NCBI RefSeq assembly: GCF_000242615.2
Contig: NZ_KI912269.1
Location: 613,301-677,300, forward strand
Source of the DNA: Holophaga foetida DSM 6591
GTDB taxonomy: Bacteria > Acidobacteriota > Holophagae > Holophagales > Holophagaceae
Length of the DNA stretch: 64,000 nucleotides
Direction: 5' to 3'
The notes beneath the pieces are model-generated. The model saw only the letters and a list, made by a program, of their open reading frames with translations, had not been told where the DNA came from and ran no database searches. The position numbers and the translations under genes are program-made. Shown piece by piece: positions 47,142-55,677 of the stretch; position 1 is the first letter of the stretch, and every line of letters starts with the position of its first letter.

Positions 47142-49334
47142 ATGCCTAAGTCCAAGTCTCTGAACGAAGACCTGAGAAAGTTGCTGGAGGCGCGTCACCA
47201 CGACCCGTTCCGGGTGCTGGGACGCCACGGCTCCGGGGCGGAGGCGGTGATCCGGGCCTTCCTGCCCAGGACCGAGTCCGCACACCTGGCGGATACGGGA
47301 CAGCCCCTCACCCGCATCGAGGGCACGGACCTCTTCATGTGGAAGGGACTTGCCGGCGGCCTTAAACCGCATCACGAATTGTGCTGGGTCGAGGATGGCG
47401 TGGAGCGCAGGGTCTACGATCCCTACACCTTCGGCCCCCAGCTTTCGGACTTCGACCTCCACCTCTTCCGGGAAGGCAAGCACTGGCACGCCTACCGCCT
47501 CCTGGGGGCCCGGGAACATCTGGCTGACGGCATCCCTGGCGTCCTGTTCTCCGTCTGGGCCCCCAACGCCGAACGGGTGAGCGTGGTGGGGGACTTCAAC
47601 CATTGGGACGGCCGCTGCCACCCCATGCGGGTCCACCCCGGCCATGGCGTCTGGGAACTGTTCATTCCGGGCCTGGGTCCCGGCACCCTCTACAAATTCG
47701 AGGTCCGGAACCGGGACACCGGCGCCATCCTCCTCAAGACCGATCCCTATGGCCGAGCCTACGAACTGCGTCCCAGCACCGCGTCCTGCGTGGAGGACGC
47801 CTCGCCCTACCCCTGGCAGGATGCCGATTGGATGGAAGGACGCAAGCACCGGGACTGGCAGCACGCCCCCATGTCGGTCTACGAGGTGCACCTGGGTTCC
47901 TGGCAGCGCACCGATGACGGCGGCTTCCTCAACTACCGGGAACTGGCCCACAAGCTGGCGGATTATGCGGTCTGGATGGGCTTCACCCACCTGGAATTCC
48001 TGCCAGTCACGGAGTTCCCCTTCGATGGTTCCTGGGGCTACCAGGCCACGGGCTACTATGCCCCCACCAGCCGCCACGGCTCCCCGGAGGACTTCCGCTA
48101 CCTGGTGGACCACTGCCACAGCCGGGGTATCGGCGTGATCGTGGACTGGGTACCCGCCCATTTCCCCAAGGATCGCCACGCCCTGGCCCAGTTCGATGGC
48201 ACCGCCCTCTACGAGCATGCGGACCCCCGCCTGGGCGAACACATGGACTGGTCCACCCTGATCTTCAACTTCGGGCGCAACGAGGTGAAGAACTTCCTCC
48301 TGTCCAGCGCCCTCTTCTGGCTGGAGGAAATGCACATCGACGGCCTGCGGGTGGACGCCGTAGCTTCGATGCTCTACCTGGACTACTCCCGCAAGGAGGG
48401 CGAGTGGCTCCCCAACCGCTACGGCGGCCGAGAGAACCTGGAGGCCATCGACTTCCTCAAGGAAATGAACGTGGTGCTCCACGACCAGTGCCCCGGAGCC
48501 CTGGTCATCGCCGAGGAGTCCACCTCCTGGCCCCAGGTCAGCCGCCCCACCTACCTGGGGGGCCTCGGCTTCGATCTCAAGTGGAACATGGGCTGGATGA
48601 ACGACACCCTGCGGTACATGAAGCTGGATCCGGTCTACCGCGCCTACAGCCAGGACTTCCTGACCTTCAGCATGCTCTACGCCTTCACCGAAAACTTCAT
48701 GCTCCCCTTCTCCCACGACGAAGTGGTGCATGGGAAGGCCTCCATGCTCTACAAGATGCCGGGGGATGAGTGGCAGCGCTTCGCCAACCTCCGGGCCCTC
48801 TACGCCTACATGTTCGCCCACCCCGGCAAGAAGCTCCTCTTCATGGGCACAGAGTTCGGCCAGGGACCGGAGTGGAACGCGGATCGGGCCCTGGATTGGT
48901 ATGTACTGGACTACCCACTGCACCGCGGGCTCCAGCTCCTGGTGCGGGACCTGAACCATCTCCACCAGGAGGAACCCGCCCTCCACGGCCAGGATTTCGA
49001 ATGGCCGGGCTTCGAGTGGATCGACTGCCACGACACTTCCCAGTCCGTCCTCAGCTTCGTGCGGCGCTCCGGCAACAGCTTTGTGGTGGTCATCGTCAAC
49101 TTCACCCCCGTTCCGAGGCACGACTACCGGATCGGGGTCCCGGCACCCGGCTGCTACTCCGAGATCCTCAATTCCGACGCCCACATTTACGGGGGTGGAG
49201 ATGTGGGCAACGGGGACAGGAAACTCCTGACGGAGGAGCATCCATGGATGGGCCGCCCCTGGTCCCTGGCCCTTACCCTCCCCCCCCTCGGAGTGCTGAT
49301 CCTGCGACTCTCCGCGGAAGAGGCCTTGCCGTAA
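47142..49334 (+). CDS. glgB: 1,4-alpha-glucan branching enzyme
   Basis: Makes alpha-1,6 branches in glycogen. 730 residues, standard GlgB length. An N-terminal extra beta-domain (HHDPFRVLGRHG) and CBM48 (LFSVWAPNAERVSVVGDFNH) precede the GH13 barrel: region I DWVPAHF, region II LRVDAVASMLYLDY with the nucleophile Asp, region III VIAEESTSWP with the acid/base Glu, and region IV FSHDEVVHG. A C-terminal beta domain follows. No other glycogen genes are next to it. It is preceded by the antitoxin-like gene and followed by tRNA-Ser. Confidence 0.96.
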   Translation: MPKSKSLNEDLRKLLEARHHDPFRVLGRHGSGAEAVIRAFLPRTESAHLADTGQPLTRIEGTDLFMWKGLAGGLKPHHELCWVEDGVERRVYDPYTFGPQLSDFDLHLFREGKHWHAYRLLGAREHLADGIPGVLFSVWAPNAERVSVVGDFNHWDGRCHPMRVHPGHGVWELFIPGLGPGTLYKFEVRNRDTGAILLKTDPYGRAYELRPSTASCVEDASPYPWQDADWMEGRKHRDWQHAPMSVYEVHLGSWQRTDDGGFLNYRELAHKLADYAVWMGFTHLEFLPVTEFPFDGSWGYQATGYYAPTSRHGSPEDFRYLVDHCHSRGIGVIVDWVPAHFPKDRHALAQFDGTALYEHADPRLGEHMDWSTLIFNFGRNEVKNFLLSSALFWLEEMHIDGLRVDAVASMLYLDYSRKEGEWLPNRYGGRENLEAIDFLKEMNVVLHDQCPGALVIAEESTSWPQVSRPTYLGGLGFDLKWNMGWMNDTLRYMKLDPVYRAYSQDFLTFSMLYAFTENFMLPFSHDEVVHGKASMLYKMPGDEWQRFANLRALYAYMFAHPGKKLLFMGTEFGQGPEWNADRALDWYVLDYPLHRGLQLLVRDLNHLHQEEPALHGQDFEWPGFEWIDCHDTSQSVLSFVRRSGNSFVVVIVNFTPVPRHDYRIGVPAPGCYSEILNSDAHIYGGGDVGNGDRKLLTEEHPWMGRPWSLALTLPPLGVLILRLSAEEALP

Positions 49335-49365
49335 CCCCAAAAGCCCGGTAGGATCGAAGATTCTT

Positions 49366-49458
49366 GGAGAGATGCCGGAGTGGCCGATCGGGCTCGCCTG
49401 CTAAGCGAGTGTGTTGGGTAAACCAGCACCGGGGGTTCGAATCCCCCTCTCTCCGCCA
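49366..49458 (+). tRNA. tRNA-Ser (GCT)
   Basis: 93 bases with the CCA end encoded. The acceptor stem GGAGAGA pairs with TCTCTCC at 49448-49454 and the discriminator is G. The anticodon loop CTGCTAA between CTCGC and GCGAG gives anticodon GCT, reading AGC and AGT. A long variable arm (class II) and GGTTCGAATCC T-arm are present. Confidence 0.97.
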
Positions 49459-49460
49459 CT

Positions 49461-49485
49461 GGCGCCCCGCAGGGGGCGCCTTTTT
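49461..49485 (+). terminator. Terminator after tRNA-Ser
   Basis: An eight-base-pair GC-only stem (49461-49468 with 49473-49480) around a four-base loop is followed by five T residues, directly behind the tRNA. Confidence 0.92.
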
Positions 49486-49585
49486 GTATATAAACAACTC
49501 CTGAATTGAAAGTTACAAACTGTTACAGGGGATCTGTCAGAATGTGAGCAGCGGGGCGTCCATTCCGGGCCCCCAGGAGGTCAGT

Positions 49586-51331
49586 GTGTCAGGATTCCCC
49601 AAGTTGAGCCTTCGCAGCGGTTCGAGTGCTCCCCGCCTGCTACAGGGCTGGTGCCCTAGCGGCGACGATTCCCTGGCGGTTGGCTTCGCCAAGGCTGGTG
49701 AACTGGGTGTGGTTCGGGTTTCAGCGTTCCCTGATGCCTCCCAACTGAAGGCACGGCTCCGGGAACTGCGGACTTCCACGGATGGCATGGTCGGCCTGGA
49801 CCTCAAGGGCGTCATGGGCAATGTGGAATCGATCCTGACCACCCTGAAAGAGCGCATGGCCTCCTTCGTCCTTCACTCCCCCAAGGCCCCCGAGGGCCTG
49901 ATGGAGGGATTGCGGGAACTGAAGCTTCCCCGTTTCGCCCTGGCCACCACCCCGGAAGAAGCGGCCGAGGCCAAGGCCCAGGGCGTCGATGCCCTGGTGG
50001 CCCAGCCTGGCTCTGACTTCCGCGCCCTGCAGAGCGTGGGCTTGCCAGTTTTCATCGCCCCGTCTCCTGGGGCTGACAGCCAGGGACTCCTGGAGGACGC
50101 TGGTCTGGCCGGGCTCCAGGTGCGCTCCGGCAACCAGTTGAAGGAAACCGCAAGTCTCAGCAGCCGACTCCGTCACGCCATGGGCGAGCGGGCCTTCGGC
50201 CTGATGCTGGACACGGCCCATTGCGAAATGCCCACCCTGAAGATCCGCAACCTCGAGATCAGCTACCCCATCATCCAGGGGGGCATGGGCGTGGGAATTT
50301 CCTGGGATCGCCTGGCAGGTTCCGTCGCCCAGGCCGGGTGCGCTGGCATCGTTTCCGCCATCGGCACGGGGTATCGGAACATGGAGGGCGTAGCCTTGCG
50401 CCATGGCCGCCCTGTCGGGTCCGAGAACCTGAATGGCTACGCCCAGCTCACCCAGATCATCCAGAACGCCCTGCGGACCGCCGAAGGCCGAGGTGCCGTC
50501 GGTGTGAACGTCCTGTGCGCCATAAACGGGTATGAGGATGTGGTCCGCACTGCCGTTGAAGCCGGGGCCCAGATGGTGATTTCGGGAGCAGGGCTCCCCA
50601 TGACCCTTCCCGGCATCGTGGGGGACCGGGATGTGGCCCTGGTGCCCATCATTTCCTCCGCCCGAGCCCTCGGGCTGATCTGCAAGTCCTGGGAGCGAAA
50701 GTACGGTCGACTCCCGGATGCCGTGGTCCTCGAGGGCCCCGAATCCGGTGGCCACCAGGGATTCACCGTGGAGCAGTGCACCGACCCGGCCTATTCCCTG
50801 GAAAGCATCCTCCCTTCGATCCTGGCGGAGCGCGACCGCTGGGGAAGCTTCCCCGTCATCGTGGCGGGAGGGGTCTGGGACCGCAGTGATATCCAGAAAT
50901 TCCTTGCCATGGGGGCTTCCGCAGTCCAAATGGGCACCCGCTTCATCGGCACCTTCGAATGCGATGCGGATCAGGCCTTCAAGGAGACCGTCCTGAAGGC
51001 TGGCCGCGAGGACATCCGCCTCATGAAGTCCCCCGTGGGCATGCCCGCCCGCGGCGTCATGACCCAGCTCCAGCGGGATATCGCCGGAGGGGGCGCCCCA
51101 GCCCTGCGCTGCATCAGCAACTGCCTCAGCCCCTGCAACCAGGGGGCAGGTGCCCAGAAGGCCGGTTTCTGCATCGCCGATCGCCTGGCGGATGCCATGC
51201 AGGGCCGCCTGGACACCGGACTCTTCTTCTCCGGCAGCAACGGCTGGCGCCTGAAGGAAATGGTTTCCGTCCGGGAGCTGATCGAGGAGCTCACCGGAGA
51301 CTACGGCCTGGAGCGTCTGGCCCTGGCCTGA
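49586..51331 (+). CDS. Nitronate monooxygenase-family protein with an extra N-terminal lobe
   Basis: 581 residues from a GTG that has AGGAGG five bases upstream. The C-terminal part (about 215-581) is a full FMN TIM-barrel of the nitronate monooxygenase / 2-nitropropane dioxygenase family: ISYPIIQGGMGVGISWDRLA, AQMVISGAGLPMTLPG, VVLEGPESGGHQGFT, VIVAGGVWDRSDIQ, and ASAVQMGTRFIGT. A Cys cluster (CISNCLSPCNQG with a later Cys) sits near the end, as in homologues from anaerobes. The first about 210 residues echo barrel strands (for example VDALVAQPGSDF, GLPVFIAPSPGAD) without the flavin motifs, so they look like a degenerate second barrel half. Substrate unknown. Its 3' end overlaps the convergent phosphatase gene by 31 bases. 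Confidence 0.8.
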   Translation: MSGFPKLSLRSGSSAPRLLQGWCPSGDDSLAVGFAKAGELGVVRVSAFPDASQLKARLRELRTSTDGMVGLDLKGVMGNVESILTTLKERMASFVLHSPKAPEGLMEGLRELKLPRFALATTPEEAAEAKAQGVDALVAQPGSDFRALQSVGLPVFIAPSPGADSQGLLEDAGLAGLQVRSGNQLKETASLSSRLRHAMGERAFGLMLDTAHCEMPTLKIRNLEISYPIIQGGMGVGISWDRLAGSVAQAGCAGIVSAIGTGYRNMEGVALRHGRPVGSENLNGYAQLTQIIQNALRTAEGRGAVGVNVLCAINGYEDVVRTAVEAGAQMVISGAGLPMTLPGIVGDRDVALVPIISSARALGLICKSWERKYGRLPDAVVLEGPESGGHQGFTVEQCTDPAYSLESILPSILAERDRWGSFPVIVAGGVWDRSDIQKFLAMGASAVQMGTRFIGTFECDADQAFKETVLKAGREDIRLMKSPVGMPARGVMTQLQRDIAGGGAPALRCISNCLSPCNQGAGAQKAGFCIADRLADAMQGRLDTGLFFSGSNGWRLKEMVSVRELIEELTGDYGLERLALA

Positions 51332-52047
51332 TCGAGCTCCTCGCGGCACACGTTCAGATCCTTGAGGAATTCCGGGCTTTTGCGGAGTTCCTCAAGGATG
51401 GCCTTTGCCAGCACACGGCCCGCAATATCGTCCGTGGGGAAGTGGACGCCACCGATGATGCGGCTCCAGGCCGCCCGATGGGCCCGGTCCAGGAGGACCT
51501 CCCGTTTCTCGGGAAGCAGATCCGCCAGGATCGAGGCCATCAGGAAGGCCTGCATGGAGTGGCCACTGGGATAGGACGCGCTCCCCGGGAGTTGGACACA
51601 GGGTTGAACCCTGGCGTCCACCCTGGGGGGCCTGGGCCGGGCGTATAGGCGCTTGGCCTGCGCGCTGACCCCGTGGGCATCCCCCAGGACGCGACTGAAG
51701 AAGGCCTCGCACTTCGGCAATGCTTGGGGCGTGAACCAGGGACCGAGCTCCCGGGCGTGTTTGAAAATGCCATCGCTATCGATGTGCTGGGCCCAGGCCT
51801 CCTGCTCCGGGGTCCTGAAGGCCTGGGCCATGAGAACGGCCTCCATATCAGCCTCAGCGGCCAGAGAGCCCGGACTGGGAGGTGGTCCCAACAGCTTGGT
51901 GGAGTCCACCGCAATCGGCTGGATGTATACCGGCGCATGTACTGGCCAGACACGTTTCACGGGCCCTGTGGCGACAGGCTGGGCCCCCAGTCCGCTCCCC
52001 AGGAGCAGCACACCAAGTAGCGCAGGGATCAGGGCAGCTTGTGCCAT
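51301..52047 (-). CDS. Periplasmic class A acid phosphatase (PAP2 superfamily)
   Basis: 248 residues from the ATG at 52047 (GGAGG four bases upstream). A signal peptide (MAQAALIPALLGVLLLGSGL, GAQP) is followed by the bacterial class A layout. The three PAP2 motifs are present: KRLYARPRPP, SYPSGHSMQAF and SRIIGGVHFPTDD, with the nucleophile His in the last. Non-specific phosphomonoesterase of the periplasm. It is convergent and overlapping with the nitronate monooxygenase-like gene. Confidence 0.9.
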   Translation of the reverse strand: MAQAALIPALLGVLLLGSGLGAQPVATGPVKRVWPVHAPVYIQPIAVDSTKLLGPPPSPGSLAAEADMEAVLMAQAFRTPEQEAWAQHIDSDGIFKHARELGPWFTPQALPKCEAFFSRVLGDAHGVSAQAKRLYARPRPPRVDARVQPCVQLPGSASYPSGHSMQAFLMASILADLLPEKREVLLDRAHRAAWSRIIGGVHFPTDDIAGRVLAKAILEELRKSPEFLKDLNVCREELDQARARRSRP

Positions 52048-52139
52048 GGGGCCTCCAGACATCTTGAATCTATCATCCGTCCTCCCCTTTCATTCCCATC
52101 CAGTGGAATCCCGGAGACAATGGATCTTGGAGAAATCGA

Positions 52140-52919
52140 ATGTACGAAGCTCAGCGCGAGGCCTGCATCGCCGCAGCACAGGCGGGGGGCCGGGTGGCCA
52201 TGAAGTTCTTCCGGAAGCTCGATCCGGCGAAGGTCACTGAGAAATCCCGCAACGATCTCGTCAGCGAAGCGGATCATGCCAGCGAGGCGGCCATCAAGGC
52301 AGAGCTGGACCTCCGCTTCCCCAATTATGGTTTCCTGGGCGAAGAGAGCGGCGCCTCCGGGGATAGCTGCCGCCGATGGATCGTGGACCCCCTGGACGGC
52401 ACGCTTAACTTCGTCCAGGGTTTTCCCCACTGGTGCATCTCGGTGGGGTTATGGGACAAGAACGGCCCCGTAGTGGGCTGCATCTTAGACCCCATGCGGG
52501 AGGATCTCTTTGTGGCGGTCCGGGGGCAGGGAGCCACCTGGAACGGAGAGCGCATCACCATCTCCGCCCAGACGGGCCTGGACGGGGCCTTCATCGCCAC
52601 CGGCTTCGCCTTTCAGCTGGGGGAGCGATTCCAGACCTATGCCAAAGCCCTCAACTCCATCTTCTACCGGGCCAAGGGCATCCGCCGGGCAGGCAGCGCG
52701 GCCCTGGACCTGGCCCATGTGGCCTGTGGCATCTACGACGGCTTCTTCGAGCTGGGCCTGCGTCCCTGGGATATGGCCGCCGGGGTCCTCCTGGTGCAGG
52801 AGGCAGGTGGCCTCATCACGGACTGGGAAGGTGGCGATACCTGGATGGAAAGCGGCAATGTGATTGCTGGCAACCTCTACGTCCACCAGGATCTACTGGA
52901 AGCGGTCAAGGGCAGCTAG
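52140..52919 (+). CDS. suhB: Inositol monophosphatase family protein (SuhB-like)
   Basis: 259 residues. The Mg-dependent phosphatase motifs are present: FLGEESGASG, WIVDPLDGTLNFVQGFPHWC, and WDMAAGVLLVQEAGGLITDW. This family hydrolyses inositol-1-phosphate or related sugar phosphates; SuhB also works in rRNA antitermination in some Gram-negatives. GGAG is about ten bases upstream. It overlaps the convergent CoA-binding gene by four bases. Confidence 0.92.
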   Translation: MYEAQREACIAAAQAGGRVAMKFFRKLDPAKVTEKSRNDLVSEADHASEAAIKAELDLRFPNYGFLGEESGASGDSCRRWIVDPLDGTLNFVQGFPHWCISVGLWDKNGPVVGCILDPMREDLFVAVRGQGATWNGERITISAQTGLDGAFIATGFAFQLGERFQTYAKALNSIFYRAKGIRRAGSAALDLAHVACGIYDGFFELGLRPWDMAAGVLLVQEAGGLITDWEGGDTWMESGNVIAGNLYVHQDLLEAVKGS

Positions 52920-53329
52920 TGCCCGCCGTGGAAGCCCGCCACCACCAGAAGGCAGGGCCCGCCGGAGATGACCTCCAGCCCCAGCTCCTCGGCGATCTTC
53001 ACAGCCTCATCGCTCTCCGCCCCCGGCTGCATCCAGACGTACCGGACGCCGACTGCCGCAGCCTCCCGCACCACCTGCTCCGTGACCTTGGGGGGGGTGA
53101 TGATGCTGATGGCCCGAAGGCGGGTGGGCACTGAGGCCAGATCGGGGTAGGCCTTCAGACCCTCCACCTCGGCAGCTCTGGCGTTGATGGGGTAGACCTC
53201 TTTGCCATGCTGCTGGTAGCAGCGCAGGACCATGTTCCCGTATTTCGATTGATCAATGCTGGCCCCAACGACAGCGTATGGCCCAGCTTCGAGGAAGGCC
53301 TGGATCCGGTCCTTCATGTCTGCAGTCAT
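52916..53329 (-). CDS. CoA-binding protein (YccU/DUF1918-like Rossmann domain)
   Basis: 137 residues from the ATG at 53329 (AGAGG six bases upstream). A CoA-binding Rossmann domain of the succinyl-CoA-ligase alpha type: AVVGASIDQSKYGNMVLRCY, EVYPINARAAEVEGLKAYPD, and RAISIITPPKVTEQVVREAA. The stand-alone form is widespread; the function is not defined, though CoA or NAD binding is expected. The start is divergent from the GntR regulator. Confidence 0.88.
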   Translation of the reverse strand: MTADMKDRIQAFLEAGPYAVVGASIDQSKYGNMVLRCYQQHGKEVYPINARAAEVEGLKAYPDLASVPTRLRAISIITPPKVTEQVVREAAAVGVRYVWMQPGAESDEAVKIAEELGLEVISGGPCLLVVAGFHGGH

Positions 53330-53671
53330 CTCGCACCTCTGTGAATTCGATGCCAAAGCCTTCCGGCTGTACCCCCCCTCGGGAAAGAAAGCAGCTTTTG
53401 CCGGGAACCAGAGGAAGGCCTATCTCACATGATTCATGGTGCGCCTGGAGGGATTTTTCTCCGGAATCATGAAAAACATCATGTTATTTGATTTCAAAAA
53501 CTGCGAGAATAACAGAGCATATCATCAACAATGTCAGCTCCCCCTCACACATCCCGAGGCCAACAGGCTAAGATTCATGGGAGGGGGTAACTGTTCCCTT
53601 CCACCGCAATGCGATCCCCGTCCGGGAGGCTCGCCCTCCCGCAGTCGCACCCCTTGGTCAGGCAGAGGAAT
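53330..53671. other. Gene-free regulatory region upstream of the GntR regulator
   Basis: 342 bases with a higher A+T core (53425-53560) than its surroundings. It holds two inverted repeats: CATGATTC at 53428-53435 with GAATCATG at 53464-53471, nested with GGAG/CTCC, and GTTATT at 53483-53488 with AATAAC at 53508-53513. One or both could be operators of the divergent genes. No reading frame here looks coding. Confidence 0.45.
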
Positions 53672-54421
53672 ATGGCAACTAGCTTCGACAAGATCCGTCC
53701 CCCTGAAACCCTTCACAGCTGTGTGACCCGGACCCTCGGACTCCAGCTGATCCAGGCCGGAGGCGCCACCAAGCCCGTCGTCCTGCCAAACGAAGAGCAG
53801 CTGTGTCTTCAGCTGGGAGTCAGCCGCAGCATCCTCCGGGAATCCCTCAAGGTGCTGGCCGACAAGGGCATGCTCGAAGTTCGCCCCCGCTCCGGAATGC
53901 GCTCCCGCCCGAGGGAATTCTGGAACCTGCTGGACCCAGACATCCTGGCCTGGTCCGCCGAGGTCAACTGCGACGTCAACTTCCTCCGGGACCTCTGCGA
54001 GGTCCGTCTGGCCATTGAACCCACAGCTGCGGGCTTTGCAGCCGTGCGGGCCACGGAGGATGACATCAAGGCCGTCGAGGAATGCCTCGCCCAGCGGGAA
54101 GCCGTCATTGCCGCCGCGGATTACGAGAGTCTCGTGAGCATCGACCTCCAGTTCCATGCCGCCGTGGTGGGGGCATCCCACAACCCCATCTTCCGTCACC
54201 TCTATGGCAGCATCCGCGAGCCCTTCCGCATGTCCCTCGCCTACACCACCCGCTTCGGCTGGGCGGTGACCCTGGGCCTCACGGCCCATCGCAAGCTGGT
54301 GGACGCCCTCAAGCGGCATGATGCGATGGCCGCCCGGGCAGCCGCAGACAAGATCGTGGGTTACGCCATGCTGGCCATCGAGCAGCTGGACCACAATCAG
54401 AACGAAGCCAAGAAGGCCTAA
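53672..54421 (+). CDS. FadR-subfamily GntR transcriptional regulator
   Basis: 249 residues. A winged HTH (about 38-78: LPNEEQLCLQLGVSRSILRE, SLKVLADKGMLEVRPRSG) is followed by an all-helical FCD effector domain (about 95-235) with the metal-binding residues of RLAIEPTAAGFAAV, DLQFHAAVVGASHN and HRKLVDALKRHD. FCD regulators respond to carboxylates, sugar acids or acyl-CoA; similarity to the DgoR-type galactonate regulators is possible. The start has AGAGGA directly upstream. A terminator follows 20 bases after the stop. No target operon is adjacent. Confidence 0.88.
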   Translation: MATSFDKIRPPETLHSCVTRTLGLQLIQAGGATKPVVLPNEEQLCLQLGVSRSILRESLKVLADKGMLEVRPRSGMRSRPREFWNLLDPDILAWSAEVNCDVNFLRDLCEVRLAIEPTAAGFAAVRATEDDIKAVEECLAQREAVIAAADYESLVSIDLQFHAAVVGASHNPIFRHLYGSIREPFRMSLAYTTRFGWAVTLGLTAHRKLVDALKRHDAMAARAAADKIVGYAMLAIEQLDHNQNEAKKA

Positions 54422-54442
54422 AGCACAATAATCAGTCAGGAC

Positions 54443-54478
54443 ACGCCCCCACCCCGACCCGGGAGTGGGGGCGTCTTC
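54443..54478 (+). terminator. Terminator after the GntR gene
   Basis: A ten-base-pair stem (54443-54452 with 54465-54474) with a loop of about 12 bases is followed by CTTCTG. The T tract is short, so efficiency is uncertain. It may also serve the convergent small membrane gene. Confidence 0.7.
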
Positions 54479-54481
54479 TGT

Positions 54482-54832
54482 CTAGTGATGCCCGTGATCC
54501 GCCGAAGCGGCGGCAACACCGATGTACTCGATACGCTTGGCGATGAAGACCAGCCAGAGGCCGTAGACACCCATCAGGACCCACTCGACACCCTCAACGA
54601 AGGCCAGGGTCTGCCTGGAAATCCGTGGCGCATCACCGTGGCTCGCCAAGCCACAGGCCAACCCGATCAGCCCCATCAGCACCAGGAGCTTCCCCCAGGC
54701 CCTGGCAGCCCCGGACGGCAAAGCCAGCTCGGCAGGCACTGCCCCCATGGGATGGCGCTGCTCCCCGGCCAGATGGGTTCCCTGCACCAGGAGCAGGGCC
54801 GAAACCAGGTAGAAGAACGTGTAGAAGAGCAT
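54482..54832 (-). CDS. Small three- to four-helix membrane protein, His-rich tail
   Basis: 116 residues. Hydrophobic spans at about 1-20 (FFYLVSALLLVQGTHL), 45-65 (LLVLMGLIGLACGLA) and 80-100 (WVLMGVYGLWLVFIA), ending in the histidine-rich SADHGHH. No family was recognised. The start at 54832 has a GGAGG site five to six bases upstream. The end is convergent to the GntR gene. A metal-binding role for the tail is only a guess. Confidence 0.6.
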   Translation of the reverse strand: MLFYTFFYLVSALLLVQGTHLAGEQRHPMGAVPAELALPSGAARAWGKLLVLMGLIGLACGLASHGDAPRISRQTLAFVEGVEWVLMGVYGLWLVFIAKRIEYIGVAAASADHGHH

Positions 54833-54908
54833 GAAACCTCCGGAACCCCGTTCCTAGCATGAAAGCGGACGCAGTGGCAGACCGCAAGCTCAAAGGAGCA
54901 GGGCAGAC

Positions 54909-54953
54909 TTTGATTATTCGATTGATTAACAGAATCAAACATGTTGGGATAAT
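54909..54953 (+). promoter_or_regulatory. Operator/promoter of the tetR-tolC-RND operon
   Basis: A palindrome TTGATT-AACAG-AATCAA spans 54922-54938, and a wider TTTGATT/AATCAAA pair spans 54909-54939. TTAACA at 54926-54931 (5 of 6 for a -35) is 16 bases before GATAAT at 54948-54953 (a -10), so the palindrome overlaps the -35. This is the classic layout for autorepression by the TetR protein encoded just downstream. Confidence 0.7.
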
Positions 54954-54976
54954 GGGGCCCATTCGAATCGAGGCCT

Positions 54977-55675
54977 ATGAAAAACAAAGAAACCGAACAT
55001 GCCATCCACACCCGAGAGCGCCTCATCCTCGCAGCCATCCAGGTCTTCGCCTCGAAGAATTTCGAAGGGGCCAGCATCCGGGAAATCTCCAAGAAGGCAG
55101 ATGCCAACAGCGCGCTGATCCAGTATTACTTCGGCGGCAAGGAGGGTCTTTACCTGGAGGCGGTGAAATTCGTCTTCAAGATTGGCAGCGATCAGTTCGA
55201 CAAGCTTCCTCCCCCGCCAGACCCCTCGCACCCCTGCGCCCGAGCGGAGGCCACACTCGGCCTCAAGGACTTCATCCGGCTCATGGTGTGGCTCACCTGC
55301 ACCTGCCCCAATGAAATGAAGAACCTGTACGGCCCGGACTTCGAGCAGGCAGCCTTCTCCCTCTGGAGTCAGGCCATCCAGACCATGCGTCCCTCCATCG
55401 CGGAATCCGTCCGGGAGATGGTCACCCCTTTGACCCGGTATTTGAATGGCTGCATCAGCGTCCTCCGCCCGGACCTCCCTGGGGAAGAGCAGTTCCGGAT
55501 GGCGATGAGCACCATGGCCCAGATCACCCACCTCCATACCCACATGCAACTGGTGACGCTGCATCGCGGGGCCTTCTACACCGAGAGCGAAATGGACTCC
55601 CTCTCGGACCACTTCATCCAGTTCTCACTCAGGGGCCTAGGCATTCCCGAAGCCTTCCCCGCTCAAGGAGCCTGA
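54977..55675 (+). CDS. TetR/AcrR-family regulator of the RND pump
   Basis: 232 residues. HTH at about 10-60 (RERLILAAIQVFASKNFEGA, SIREISKKADANSALIQYYF), followed by a helical ligand domain of the CerR/TetR_C-type (MVWLTCTCPNEMKNLYGPDF). It ends two bases before the TolC-like gene and shares a transcript with it and with the two pump genes. It should repress its own operon until an efflux substrate binds; the palindrome at 54922-54938 is the probable operator. Confidence 0.9.
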   Translation: MKNKETEHAIHTRERLILAAIQVFASKNFEGASIREISKKADANSALIQYYFGGKEGLYLEAVKFVFKIGSDQFDKLPPPPDPSHPCARAEATLGLKDFIRLMVWLTCTCPNEMKNLYGPDFEQAAFSLWSQAIQTMRPSIAESVREMVTPLTRYLNGCISVLRPDLPGEEQFRMAMSTMAQITHLHTHMQLVTLHRGAFYTESEMDSLSDHFIQFSLRGLGIPEAFPAQGA

Positions 55676-55677
55676 CC

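Noticed and set aside
46800..49340. Very long minus-strand open frame opposite glgB
   Set aside because: It is a GC-rich shadow of glgB: composition is His/Val/Glu/Gly-biased with no domain motif, while glgB on the plus strand has complete catalytic motifs.
49187..49459. Minus-strand frame starting MAERGGFEPP
   Set aside because: Typical false protein read from the antisense of a tRNA gene (tRNA-Ser).
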